Position numbers and translations under genes: made by a program. From the NCBI GenBank assembly GCA_905234205.1, contig CAJOGG010000045.1, positions 1 to 10,974 on the forward strand: DNA of 10,974 bases, read 5' to 3'. Positions 1-7,816 of the stretch are shown piece by piece. The stretch comes from an uncultured Synergistales bacterium. GTDB lineage: Bacteria; Synergistota; Synergistia; Synergistales; Aminobacteriaceae. A model generated the notes under the pieces. The model was given only the letters and a program-made list of their open reading frames with translations. It made no database searches and had not been told where the DNA came from. Position 1 is the first letter of the stretch; each line of letters starts with the position of its first letter.

Positions 1-51
1 TATTATCATATATATCTGAAAAAGTAGTTCTTTACTATTAAAATGGTTATT

Positions 52-57
52 AAGGAG
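52..57 (+). promoter_or_regulatory. Ribosome binding site that fixes the first gene's start
   Basis: AAGGAG lies 8 bases before the ATG at 66 but only 2 bases before the ATG at 60. The normal 5-10 base spacing therefore selects 66 as the start. Confidence 0.8.
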
Positions 58-65
58 TAATGTTT

Positions 66-407
66 ATGACTAAAGCAGAAGTAAGAAAATTATTGATAAA
101 TATTCGTGATAAGTGTAAAAATCCTAAATTCAAAACAACCTTTGAAGGTGCAGTAATAGGAGAAATTTCCGATAGTCTATATAATTTGATAAAGGCCATT
201 GGTGGTTTTGATCAAGATTATTTTGAACATATGAAGAACATCGGTGATGATTTCGAGAATAAAATTAACACATTATCTTTTCAAGAGTGTCATACAATTC
301 TCACATATATGTTACGTTCAGAACATTGGTCTCCTGGATTATTAGCTGAATATTTAGAGAATGGAAGTGTTTATGCACTTTTAGTTCGTATGAATGAAAC
401 GTTATAA
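66..407 (+). CDS. Small DUF6508-like phage protein
   Basis: Encodes 113 residues, starting at ATG 66 rather than ATG 60 because of the ribosome binding site spacing. The C-terminal third contains LTYMLRSEHWSPGLLAEYLE followed by a short helix ending in LLVRM. This resembles the end of DUF6508 proteins, where an L-T-Y-x-x-R-x-E-R-F-x-x-G-L pattern is usual. That assignment rests on motif memory alone. The function of the family is unknown to me. It has no signal peptide or membrane segment and is mainly helical and charged. It sits just before the terminase large subunit, where many phages have the small subunit, but it lacks the obvious helix-turn-helix or coiled-coil look of a small terminase. 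A small terminase role is possible but not supported. Confidence 0.6.
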   Translation: MTKAEVRKLLINIRDKCKNPKFKTTFEGAVIGEISDSLYNLIKAIGGFDQDYFEHMKNIGDDFENKINTLSFQECHTILTYMLRSEHWSPGLLAEYLENGSVYALLVRMNETL

Positions 408-413
408 CAATGT

Positions 414-1856
414 ATGATAAAAGCACATGAAATAAAATCTAGCTTCATTAACTCCCTTCAAGACCCCGAATATTTCACACAACGAATATTAAACAAGCAC
501 CTCTGGTCGATACAGAGCGAAGTAATAAAGTCAGTACGAGATTATCCGCGCACGGCTGTTAGATCATGCCACGGAATAGGTAAGACGTTTACTGCGGCTA
601 TGTGTATATTGTGGTTTCTGTACACTCATGAGAAATCTATTGTGTTGAGCACAGCTCCAACGTGGCGACAGGTTGAAAAGTTGATTTGGAAAGAAATTCG
701 CTCGGCATATCGTGAATCGGTTGTACCCTTGGGCGGTTCGCTGTCTCCTAAAACACCTGAATTACACCTAATTTATGATGAATGGTATGCGGCAGGATTA
801 AGCACGAATGAGCCTGACAGGTTTCAGGGATTCCATGAAGAATATATCTTGTGTGTAGTTGATGAGGCTGCGGGCGTGAATATTGAGATATTCGAGGCTA
901 TTGAAGGTATCTTGACGAGTTCGGGAGCGCGTCTACTCTTGATAGGCAACCCAACTTCAATAGGTACACCATTCTATGACGCATTCACTAAGCCAGGTTA
1001 TAACACTTTTCACATAAGCGCATTTGATACGCCGAATTTCACAATTACAGGAATAACACCTGAAGACATAGCCAATAACACATGGAAGTCAAAGGCTAAA
1101 GAAGTTCCGTATCCTAGGCTCATAACTCCACAGTGGGTATTTGACAGATACAAGATGTGGGGAGAAAACAGTGCGCCTTATCAGGTTCGTGTTATGGGCA
1201 ATTTCCCGCAGCAAGGCGAAGATACTCTAATTCCATTATCGTGGATTGAGTTAGCTATACAGCGTTGGGAGGAAATGCCTGAAGGAGATTTTAGACAGCT
1301 TGGAGTTGATGTTGCGGCCTATGGTTCAGATAAAACCGTTATAGCAGATCGCAGGGGCTTTAAAGTTATGCCACTTGACGTGTATTCGCAGAAAAGTACA
1401 CGTGAGACTGCCGGATTCGTTGTAAGCAAAGCGCGAGAAGTAGGAACAGGGAAGATCAGAGTTGACGAAATAGGCATTGGGCGCGGAGTTGTCGATAGTC
1501 TTGAAGAAGAAGGTTTTGAGAATGTCGGTGTAAACGTTGCTGAAAAATCGTCTGATACTGAACGCTTTCATAATTTGAGAGCTGAATTATGGTGGAGACT
1601 TCGTGAACTCCTTGACCCTGACAAAGAGCCTATTGCACTTCCTGATGATGATGAATTATTAGCTGAATTGGCGTCAGTTAAATACAAAGTTGATGCACGT
1701 GGAGCTATTCAGATTGAGAGCAAGGACGAAATGCGAAAACGTTTAGGACATTCTCCAGACAGGGCAGATGCTGTTGTGCTTGCGTTTGCTGAAAATCTGT
1801 ATGAAGGATTTGCAACAAGCGGCGGCAATTTGTATGTAAATAAATTTTTTCAATAA
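414..1856 (+). CDS. terL: Phage terminase large subunit (ATPase-nuclease)
   Basis: A 480-residue packaging motor protein that hydrolyses ATP to drive DNA into the prohead and cuts the concatemer. The N-terminal ATPase has a Walker A loop, SCHGIGKT (residues 51-58), a Walker B strand ILCVVDEA (145-152, catalytic Glu 151) and a coupling motif IGNPT (178-182). The C-terminal RuvC-like nuclease shows LGVDVA with Asp 299, a second acidic cluster VDE (350-352), and SPDRADA (447-453) with Asp 449 and Asp 452 placed as the late metal ligands. The length is normal and the frame intact. No clear ribosome binding site precedes ATG 414. The upstream gene stops 6 bases earlier, so translation is probably coupled. 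The neighbouring portal gene supports the call. Confidence 0.96.
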   Translation: MIKAHEIKSSFINSLQDPEYFTQRILNKHLWSIQSEVIKSVRDYPRTAVRSCHGIGKTFTAAMCILWFLYTHEKSIVLSTAPTWRQVEKLIWKEIRSAYRESVVPLGGSLSPKTPELHLIYDEWYAAGLSTNEPDRFQGFHEEYILCVVDEAAGVNIEIFEAIEGILTSSGARLLLIGNPTSIGTPFYDAFTKPGYNTFHISAFDTPNFTITGITPEDIANNTWKSKAKEVPYPRLITPQWVFDRYKMWGENSAPYQVRVMGNFPQQGEDTLIPLSWIELAIQRWEEMPEGDFRQLGVDVAAYGSDKTVIADRRGFKVMPLDVYSQKSTRETAGFVVSKAREVGTGKIRVDEIGIGRGVVDSLEEEGFENVGVNVAEKSSDTERFHNLRAELWWRLRELLDPDKEPIALPDDDELLAELASVKYKVDARGAIQIESKDEMRKRLGHSPDRADAVVLAFAENLYEGFATSGGNLYVNKFFQ

Positions 1857-1868
1857 GGTGGTGAGACA

Positions 1869-3086
1869 GTGGCAATAAAGGCTAGAGAGGCTTCAAAGTC
1901 TGTAGGTTATGGATACTCGCAGATACTTTCACAGTTATTAACTTCACTAGACCAGCCGATTACGAACAGCGATAATTTCCGTTCATATTACAAGCAAATG
2001 CTCTCAAATGATGAGACAATCGGAACAGGAATTGAATATCTGACGGGACGTATAGTTTCCAGAATAGGCGAATATTCACATGAGAATGAGAAAATCAAGG
2101 AATTAGTTGACCACTCAATCGAGAGTATCAGGGGAACTATGACGGAGGCGAGACGCTCAATATTACGAGACAGCTTTGCTTATGGATTTGGAATTGGTGA
2201 ATTTACGGTTAAATCTGAGAATGGGCAGTGGCTCTTGTCATCAATACAAATTATCGATCCAACAACTGTTAAATTTCGTATGGAGAAGTTCAATGACGAT
2301 TCGTATGGAGTTGGAGCAATAGTTCAATCGACAAGTAATGGCGAAGTTGAAATTCCTGCTGGTAAATGCATAATCAAGACTTATGGAGATAGTTCAACAC
2401 CTTATGGAAAGAGTTTATTGCGACGTTGTTATCGATGGTGGAGCTTAAAGAATGCTATTCCGAAATTGTGGGCTATAGCGCTTGAACGTTTTGGAATGCC
2501 TATACTTCATGGCAAGGCAAGCGATACTAAAACGCAGAAAGCCTTAAATGAGGCTCTGGAAAATTTAGCTTCACGCTCGTATGTAACAACTGATGAAAAG
2601 AGCGAAATTCACGCAATATTTTCGCCTAGTAGTTCGATAAGTCAGGGCTATAAGACTGCTGAAGAACTTTGCGACAAAATGATATATCGCGCTATGTTTC
2701 TTCCTTCATTATTAGGAGGCGGAGAGAATGGCGGCTCATATTCATTAGGTCAGGTTCATTATGATTTATTCGACGCAACGGCGGCTTCATTAGCTGAAGA
2801 TTATATTGACACAGAGCTTGAATGCTTATGGAGGCCACTCATAGAGTGGAACTTTGGCCATCAAGATAATTACGGTGATTTCGCTTTGAATGATACCGTT
2901 TCAACGGCGGAGAAAATGACTTTGAGCAGTATTATATTGAATATTGCGAATATCGGAGCGATTGATCCTGAGAGTGATAGAGCATGGATAAGAGAAACAT
3001 TAGGACTTCCAGAAGTGGACAAAAACGCGGCATTCCCGTCGTGGCAGTTAGAAAATCAGAAAGACGAAGACTCCGAAGAGAATTAA
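1869..3086 (+). CDS. Portal protein, Mu gp29-like (DUF935)
   Basis: Encodes 405 residues of the dodecameric ring through which DNA enters and leaves the capsid. The start is GTG 1869, preceded by AAGGTGGTG at 1855-1863; no ATG is better placed. The central portal core runs through STPYGKSLLRRCYRWWSLKN (residues 176-195), then WAIALERFGMPILHGKA. A later loop, FLPSLLGGGENGGSYSLG (277-294), is typical of DUF935 portals: a glycine-rich turn followed by a helix with many acidic residues. It is somewhat shorter than Mu gp29. The last 15 residues are strongly acidic. The final 103 bases overlap the next gene in another frame, which suggests translational coupling. Confidence 0.93.
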   Translation: MAIKAREASKSVGYGYSQILSQLLTSLDQPITNSDNFRSYYKQMLSNDETIGTGIEYLTGRIVSRIGEYSHENEKIKELVDHSIESIRGTMTEARRSILRDSFAYGFGIGEFTVKSENGQWLLSSIQIIDPTTVKFRMEKFNDDSYGVGAIVQSTSNGEVEIPAGKCIIKTYGDSSTPYGKSLLRRCYRWWSLKNAIPKLWAIALERFGMPILHGKASDTKTQKALNEALENLASRSYVTTDEKSEIHAIFSPSSSISQGYKTAEELCDKMIYRAMFLPSLLGGGENGGSYSLGQVHYDLFDATAASLAEDYIDTELECLWRPLIEWNFGHQDNYGDFALNDTVSTAEKMTLSSIILNIANIGAIDPESDRAWIRETLGLPEVDKNAAFPSWQLENQKDEDSEEN

Positions 3087-4897
3087 TATCACGGACAGCG
3101 CGTGTATGGTCAAGGCTTAATAAATCACTAATTAAGGAATTAACAGATATTTCGCAAACATGGCTAGATAAATTAATCAAACCGGTTAATGTAGCTACTG
3201 GTGATCTTGCAGATACTCCTAAATTCCCTGAGAGGTTCACACGAACATTAAAGCGAACATTACGAGAGGCATTTGCTTATGGCTACTGGTTACAGTATTT
3301 GTATCTCTATGAACTTAGCGGGAAGAAGTATTACGGGAAAATCACTCTTGCTGAAGGCGATGACGTTAAGGACGATATAGAAGCGTTTGTGTACAAGGGT
3401 GAATGGAACAGTGTAATACCTCAAGATTCTGTTGACTGGATTAATAACTATATGCCAAAATTAGCAGGAGTATTTGAGCAAAATGTTTTGGAGGCAACTC
3501 GAAAGGTTATACAAAATTCATTAGTTGAGGGCTTGACTCTTCAAGAGCGAATGAAAGCACTACGCGAAGCAGCACCTGAACTTTCAGCGATGTCAAAGCA
3601 CAGAATCGAAGCTATAGCTCGTACAGAAATTACGAGAGCTGACACGTTAGGCCGTCTTACTTCGATGAAGGCTAATGATGATGTTATAGGTGTTGAGTTT
3701 TCCGCGATCATGGACGATAGAACAACAGATATTTGCGCCTCACGTCATGGCCTTGTTATGAGGTTAGATGATCCGAGACTAGCTGAAAATACTCCGCCTT
3801 TACATGTAAATTGCAGAAGCTTGCTGATACCGCTGACTGTTTATGACTATCCAGATGGCCTATTAACTTCACATGAATTTGAGAGTATTGTTGCTGGCAT
3901 TCAACGGCCTGAAGACATTGCAGAAGTTGAGAAAATACTGAAAGTACCTGAAGAAACTCAGCAAGTAATTTCTATAACCGAGAAAGTTAAATTACTTCAG
4001 GAACAAAACGATAAGTATCAGCAGCAATATGACGATTTAGAACAACAACTTCAAAACGCAGTAAAAGCTAAAGACATGGATACTTATAACAATGTATTCC
4101 AACAGCAAAACGAATTGTTAAAGCAAATGAGAGATTTAGACAAGGAGTTAAAATCTGCAAAAGTTGACGCGGCTGATCAAGGTTTTATATATGCGTCTGG
4201 AATTTCTCCCAAACTAGATAGTTCAGATGTTGACGCTATCATGAATCTTGTATCAAACGCTCCAGTGAACGTTAGGAAAGTCTGGAATTTATATGAAGAT
4301 GAAATGAAAATTGCTACTGCTTACAATCCAACCAGTACAGCACATTATTCTCCATCTATGCGAAGCATTAGCTTTAGTATTAGTAAAGACAAAAGCAATG
4401 ATCCACCATACAATGTAATGTTTCATGAATTAGGGCATTTAATAGATAATGCTGCTAAACATTTTCATTCAGATATTTCAAGAGACTCCGCGTATGGTTT
4501 ATATGATACTCTCAAGTCAGAAGTTGATGAGCACGTTAAATTGAGTCTGGCAAAGTTAAAGGCAGAAGCTATCGCAATGGGTAAAAATCCTAAGGACGTA
4601 AAGAAGCTTGATGCTTATTATGCAGTTCAAAAGGAAATATGCAAGTTGCCTCATACGCATAGTGCCGGAGTTTCCGACTTGTTCAGCGGTATAACGTTTA
4701 ACAAAGTTAAAGATGGTTGGACGCATAAGACAAAATATTGGAAGGACGATCCTGAAGTTGTCTGTTGTGAATTTTTCGCTGAAACATTCTCAAGCTCAAT
4801 AGTTAATTCTGAAGCAATTGAATTGGTAAAACAATATGTGCCTAAATCTTATGCTATATTTGAGAAAATCTTAGATGACATTGTGAGGAAAATATAA
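2984..4897 (+). CDS. MuF minor head protein fused to a zinc-metallopeptidase toxin domain
   Basis: Encodes 637 residues in three parts. Residues 1-290 are a Mu F / SPP1 gp7-like head morphogenesis domain. Its diagnostic block is IEAIARTEITRAD (208-220), then DDRTTDICASRHG (244-256), then PPLHVNCRSLLIP (271-283). Residues 330-395 are a glutamine- and lysine-rich coiled coil. Residues 400-637 carry MFHELGHLIDNA (479-490), an HExxH zinc site. Later come SDLFSGITFNK (564-574), YWKDDPE (585-591) and EFFAETFSS (596-604), whose Glu 596 or Glu 600 is a likely third ligand. The tail KSYAIFEKIL completes the pattern. Known MuF polymorphic toxins have this design: the MuF part goes into the virion at the portal and the C-terminal enzyme is delivered to a cell. 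The substrate is unknown. The start is uncertain: ATG 2984 lies inside the portal gene, and GTG 3041 is an alternative. Confidence 0.92.
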   Translation: MDKRNIRTSRSGQKRGIPVVAVRKSERRRLRRELISRTARVWSRLNKSLIKELTDISQTWLDKLIKPVNVATGDLADTPKFPERFTRTLKRTLREAFAYGYWLQYLYLYELSGKKYYGKITLAEGDDVKDDIEAFVYKGEWNSVIPQDSVDWINNYMPKLAGVFEQNVLEATRKVIQNSLVEGLTLQERMKALREAAPELSAMSKHRIEAIARTEITRADTLGRLTSMKANDDVIGVEFSAIMDDRTTDICASRHGLVMRLDDPRLAENTPPLHVNCRSLLIPLTVYDYPDGLLTSHEFESIVAGIQRPEDIAEVEKILKVPEETQQVISITEKVKLLQEQNDKYQQQYDDLEQQLQNAVKAKDMDTYNNVFQQQNELLKQMRDLDKELKSAKVDAADQGFIYASGISPKLDSSDVDAIMNLVSNAPVNVRKVWNLYEDEMKIATAYNPTSTAHYSPSMRSISFSISKDKSNDPPYNVMFHELGHLIDNAAKHFHSDISRDSAYGLYDTLKSEVDEHVKLSLAKLKAEAIAMGKNPKDVKKLDAYYAVQKEICKLPHTHSAGVSDLFSGITFNKVKDGWTHKTKYWKDDPEVVCCEFFAETFSSSIVNSEAIELVKQYVPKSYAIFEKILDDIVRKI

Positions 4898-4900
4898 ATC

Positions 4901-5170
4901 ATGAAACACATACCGACCGCGAAAGAGCCTGAAAAGTTAAAAGCTGCTTACTGCAAAGTGTATGGAGACACAGATTGGGAATTTCAGAATAACGATTACG
5001 CTTCATTAGAATTTAGACTACTGAATGATGCTTATCACAAGAAATTCGGTGATTATGTTGGCAATATGTGTCTCTCATGTAGTCTTGAAGAACTGAATGA
5101 TAAAATTCGCCGTTGTCTAAAAGATGGAGTTCCGTATGACGACGGAGTCCCAGAAGGAGCATTAATTTAA
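4901..5170 (+). CDS. Unknown 89-residue protein, candidate immunity partner of the MuF toxin
   Basis: A small soluble protein that begins 3 bases after the MuF-toxin stop, with GAGGA at 4885-4889 as ribosome binding site. It has an acidic, aromatic middle (YGDTDWEF, residues 21-28), three cysteines (57, 60, 72) around NMCLSCSLEELNDKIRRC, and a repeated DGVP near the end (76-79 and 82-85). I do not recognise a family. Its size, polarity and position directly behind a toxin-domain gene are what one expects of an immunity protein. Small linker proteins of unknown role are also common in phage structural operons, so this is inference from location. Its stop overlaps the next gene's start (TAATG), giving tight coupling to the fibre gene. 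Confidence 0.75.
   Translation: MKHIPTAKEPEKLKAAYCKVYGDTDWEFQNNDYASLEFRLLNDAYHKKFGDYVGNMCLSCSLEELNDKIRRCLKDGVPYDDGVPEGALI
5152..5159 (+). promoter_or_regulatory. Ribosome binding site of the first fibre gene
   Basis: AGAAGGAG ends 10 bases before ATG 5170, inside the end of the preceding gene. It supports the start at the TAATG overlap. Confidence 0.7.
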
Positions 5171-7303
5171 TGGACGCCACTGCAAAACAAATACTGAATG
5201 GCTATACGGCGTATACAGTTAATGGAGAAGCTATTGAGGGCGCAATGCCTTACAATGGACCAAATGACAGCAAAATTTCTTCCATTACTGAAACATGCCA
5301 AGTTCTCAGTGGTTATCATGATGGTACTGGTACTATCGGCGTAAAAGACACAGAGCAAGCTAAGATCATTCCTGAAAACATAAAATCTGGCGTTAGTATA
5401 TTAGGCGTTCAAGGTACGTACAAAGGTGAGATTATTATTCAGGAGCCACCAACTCAAATTAAATTTGTTACACCTTATACAACTTCACAAGATATTTCTC
5501 CTGATGAGGGGTATTTCTCGAGAATATTTGTAGAACCTATAATGTACACAGAGGCAGAAAACGCAGCAGGCGGTGAAACAATTACCATAGGCGAAGGAGA
5601 AGGCAGTGTTAGAGCTAATTTTGCGGATTTAAGTAATGATACGATAACTCCAGATAAATTACTGGAAGGATATACTGCACATGACGCTAATGGGGCTCAA
5701 ATTACTGGAACTTTCCAGCCTGATATTGATTATACTCAGGATACGGTAACTCCAGAAGTACTCTTACAAGGATATACTGCTCATAATGCTAATGGTGAAC
5801 AAATTACCGGAACGAATATTTATGATGCAAATACTTCTGATGCTACTGCTTTAGATTTTGAAATTGTTTCAGGCAAAACAGCTTATGTAAATGGAGCTAA
5901 ATTAATTGGTTCTATGGTCAATAATGGAGCAGTATCCGTATTTATTAAAGCAAAAGATACTGTTTATACTATCCCTGAAGGCTATCATGATGGTAATGGT
6001 AGCGTTGCTATTATTAATAGTGATCAAGATAAAATTATTCCAGAGAACATAAAATCGGGTATTACAATTTTAGGCGTTACAGGAACACATGAAGGTAATG
6101 AAGGCTATGCGTATGTAAGTAATGATACAGTAACACCAGATGTTCTCTTGCAAGGATATACCGCTCATAACGCAAACGGTGAACAAATTACTGGAATACA
6201 CACATACAAACCTGCTGTGTTAATAGCTCCATATTATTTTGATTTACATCCTTGCATGACTATTAAAAATAATGGCAACATATTAATAAGTACAGAGTTG
6301 TATTGGACAGATAAAGAAAAGCCTTATATTGACGTATATCAGGCTATTGCTAATCACAGTTATACTATTTCTTTAGGAGCGCAGACTTTTAACAGATTTT
6401 GTGTTACCTTTATAACAGAAGATATTATACAAGAGCTGAACATAAAGCAATACCGGGAAATTAATGGGCAACTAATTTGTTTTTATAGTGATCCAGAACC
6501 GTATAAAAATGCTACTTTTATTGCTCCTTCAAATGGTTGGTCATCATATTTGGGTAACATCAGACGAAGAAATAATTCCAATACCGGGAATTAAAACCTA
6601 TGTCTATGATCGAGACGGAGAGCCTTTTGATATAGACATACAAACCATAACAGGTTCAATAAGCAATGTGAATACTTCTTATACGATACCAGCAGGTTAT
6701 CATAATGGTTCTGGAAGTGTTAGTATTGATAGCACTGAAAAGGCAAAGTTAATCGCTCCCAATATCAAAGCTGGCGTCACAATTCTGGGCATTACAGGCA
6801 ATTATAGCGGGAGTGGAGGTGGGAGTGGTGATGGTGGTATAGACACACAGTATGATACCGTTACTCCTGATGATCTTCGGGCAGGTTGCACAGCTCATGA
6901 TGCTAGTGGAGAAGCAATAACAGGAACTTTAACTTCTGCAGCTTTGAAACCTTATAGATACGACTATAATTGCGGCTGGGTAGATAATGGCACATGGAAA
7001 TATGAAAATCCCACACAAACGTATATTGATATTTATGAGGTAGTTGAAGGTCATGATTATTTATTTACATTAGGTGTAAATGTTGGCTCTCGCAACCGCG
7101 TTATGTTTACCACAACTGATATAACGACAGTAGTAGGCAGTAACGTAGCGGGAACTAAGATCGTCAATAAAAATAATCCGAGCGCACTTGAGACATTTAG
7201 ATACACTCCGCCTTCAAACGGTTATATATTAGCGGCAAAAGATAATGTTGGAAAAACTGGAATAAAGACATATTTATACGATACAACAACAGCATGGTTA
7301 TGA
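5170..7303 (+). CDS. Repeat-built phage fibre protein, frameshifted near 6550
   Basis: Reads as one gene of about 710 residues if a single extra base near 6550 is ignored. As given, the first frame stops at 6592-6594 after 474 residues, and the rest continues in the +1 frame to TGA 7303. It is built of three repeat kinds: a 24-residue DTVTP...GYTAHNANGEQITG unit, a 39-residue GYHDGNGS...IPENIKSG...GVTGT unit, and two copies of a roughly 110-residue domain ending in KTY(V/L)YD. A glycine-serine linker lies at 6806-6838. Such short beta-rich repeats are typical of fibre or spike proteins in Firmicute phages. The place between MuF and protease genes is a head-gene position, so a head fibre or capsid-attached adhesin is as plausible as a tail fibre. 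A second gene starting at ATG 6488 is unlikely, because its first 20 residues are leucine-rich nonsense read out of frame. Confidence 0.85.
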
Positions 7304-7432
7304 AGAATGGCAGCAAACAAAATTATTTATGGCAACACAGTCCTTATTGATCTAACGCAAGACACAGTAACTCCTCAAAGTTTATTAGGTGGTGTCACAG
7401 CACACGCTAAAGATGGCTCAATAATCACAGGA
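5173..7432 (+). repeat. A-type protein repeat, seven copies of a 24-residue unit
   Basis: The consensus is DTVTPxxLLxGYTAHxANG followed by xxITG. Copies lie at 5173-5241 (diverged), 5638-5709, 5740-5811, 5839-5916 (diverged, SGKTAYVNGAKLIGSM), 6124-6195, 6854-6925 (GCTAHDASG) and 7361-7432 (GVTAHAKDG). The copies at 5740 and 6124 are identical at 23 of 24 residues although 10 of 72 bases differ. Confidence 0.88.
5311..6811 (+). repeat. B-type protein repeat, three copies of a 39-residue unit
   Basis: Copies lie at 5311-5427, 5980-6096 and 6695-6811, each exactly 39 codons. Shared features are GYHDGxGS at the start, KIIPENIKSG in the middle and ILGVTGT near the end. The third copy, read from the frame after the frameshift, aligns without gaps. 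This is strong evidence that 5170-7303 was one gene. Confidence 0.88.
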
Positions 7433-7792
7433 TCTTTCAAAGGTATACAGGATCCATACATAACTGATTTTCATAATGGTTATGTAACTTCTGGTGGAAA
7501 ATGGAAATATGTCATTGATGGTACTTACTATAACGATATTTATAAAATCAGGAAAAATCGCACATATTTCTTAGCCACGGGTTCAGGAAATTATCGTCTC
7601 AACATGATGATGACTGACCAAGATGTTTCACAACTTACAGAAGATATTACGGGAACATCGATCACAGCAAACAATACAATCCTATACTATGGTAATCATT
7701 GCTGTATATTCTTTGACGCAGCATATGAAAACAACGAAGTATTTAATTACTTAATTGTAGACAAAGGAGACAAGAAAACCTACCTGTATGAC
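6208..7792 (+). repeat. C-type module, three copies of a ~110-130 residue terminal fibre domain
   Basis: Copies at about 6208-6610, 6947-7282 and 7451-7792 follow A-type repeats and share an order of motifs: Y(I/N)D(I/V)Y near the first third, then a short strand with R, a T-x-(E/D/Q)-D turn, and a closing KTY(V/L)YD. The first two also share SNG(W/Y) before the end. Identity between copies is low outside these points, so they are old duplications or independently acquired variants. I infer a beta-sandwich binding domain at each fibre end. Confidence 0.7.
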
Positions 7793-7813
7793 ATTGACGA
7801 ACAGTGGACATAA
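7307..7813 (+). CDS. Second, short fibre protein (one repeat plus one terminal domain)
   Basis: Encodes 168 residues. It opens with AANKIIYGNTVLIDLTQDT, a start I recognise as typical of small fibre proteins in Firmicute phages, followed by one A-type repeat (residues 19-42) and one C-type module (about 49-162) ending KKTYLYD. It lies in the same frame as the end of the larger fibre gene, separated only by TGA and one codon. It could have arisen by duplication of the last A-plus-C part of that gene, or could once have been its end. There is no strong ribosome binding site (TGAAGA only), so it is probably coupled to the upstream gene. The role is probably receptor or surface binding by inference. 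Confidence 0.8.
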   Translation: MAANKIIYGNTVLIDLTQDTVTPQSLLGGVTAHAKDGSIITGSFKGIQDPYITDFHNGYVTSGGKWKYVIDGTYYNDIYKIRKNRTYFLATGSGNYRLNMMMTDQDVSQLTEDITGTSITANNTILYYGNHCCIFFDAAYENNEVFNYLIVDKGDKKTYLYDIDEQWT

Positions 7814-7816
7814 CAT

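Noticed and set aside
1..51. End of an upstream gene or a promoter before the first gene
   Set aside because: Frames close at 19, 27 and 41, so a gene end is possible, but too few codons remain to identify it, and no convincing -35/-10 pair is visible.
1326..1571. Minus-strand reading frames inside terL, the MuF overlap, scaffold, capsid and other genes
   Set aside because: They lie wholly inside well-supported plus-strand genes, lack ribosome binding sites and have no recognisable protein features.
5638..6195. CRISPR array or DNA-level direct repeats
   Set aside because: The repeats are protein-level, with mostly silent base differences and no uniform spacers.
6488..6550. Start of a separate gene at ATG 6488
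   Set aside because: Its first residues are an out-of-frame reading of the fibre gene (a leucine run), and the repeat pattern shows that only the part after about 6550 is real.
7301..7309. TGA read as a sense codon, joining the two fibre genes (they are in the same frame) and also explaining TGA 10686
   Set aside because: No other gene contains in-frame TGA, tryptophan is regularly TGG, TGA also ends the cystatin-like gene at 8184, and the second fibre gene starts with a typical fibre N-terminus.
5170..7813. Diversity-generating retroelement target at the fibre ends
   Set aside because: No reverse transcriptase, no template repeat and no near-identical A-biased pair of C-module sequences is present in the window.
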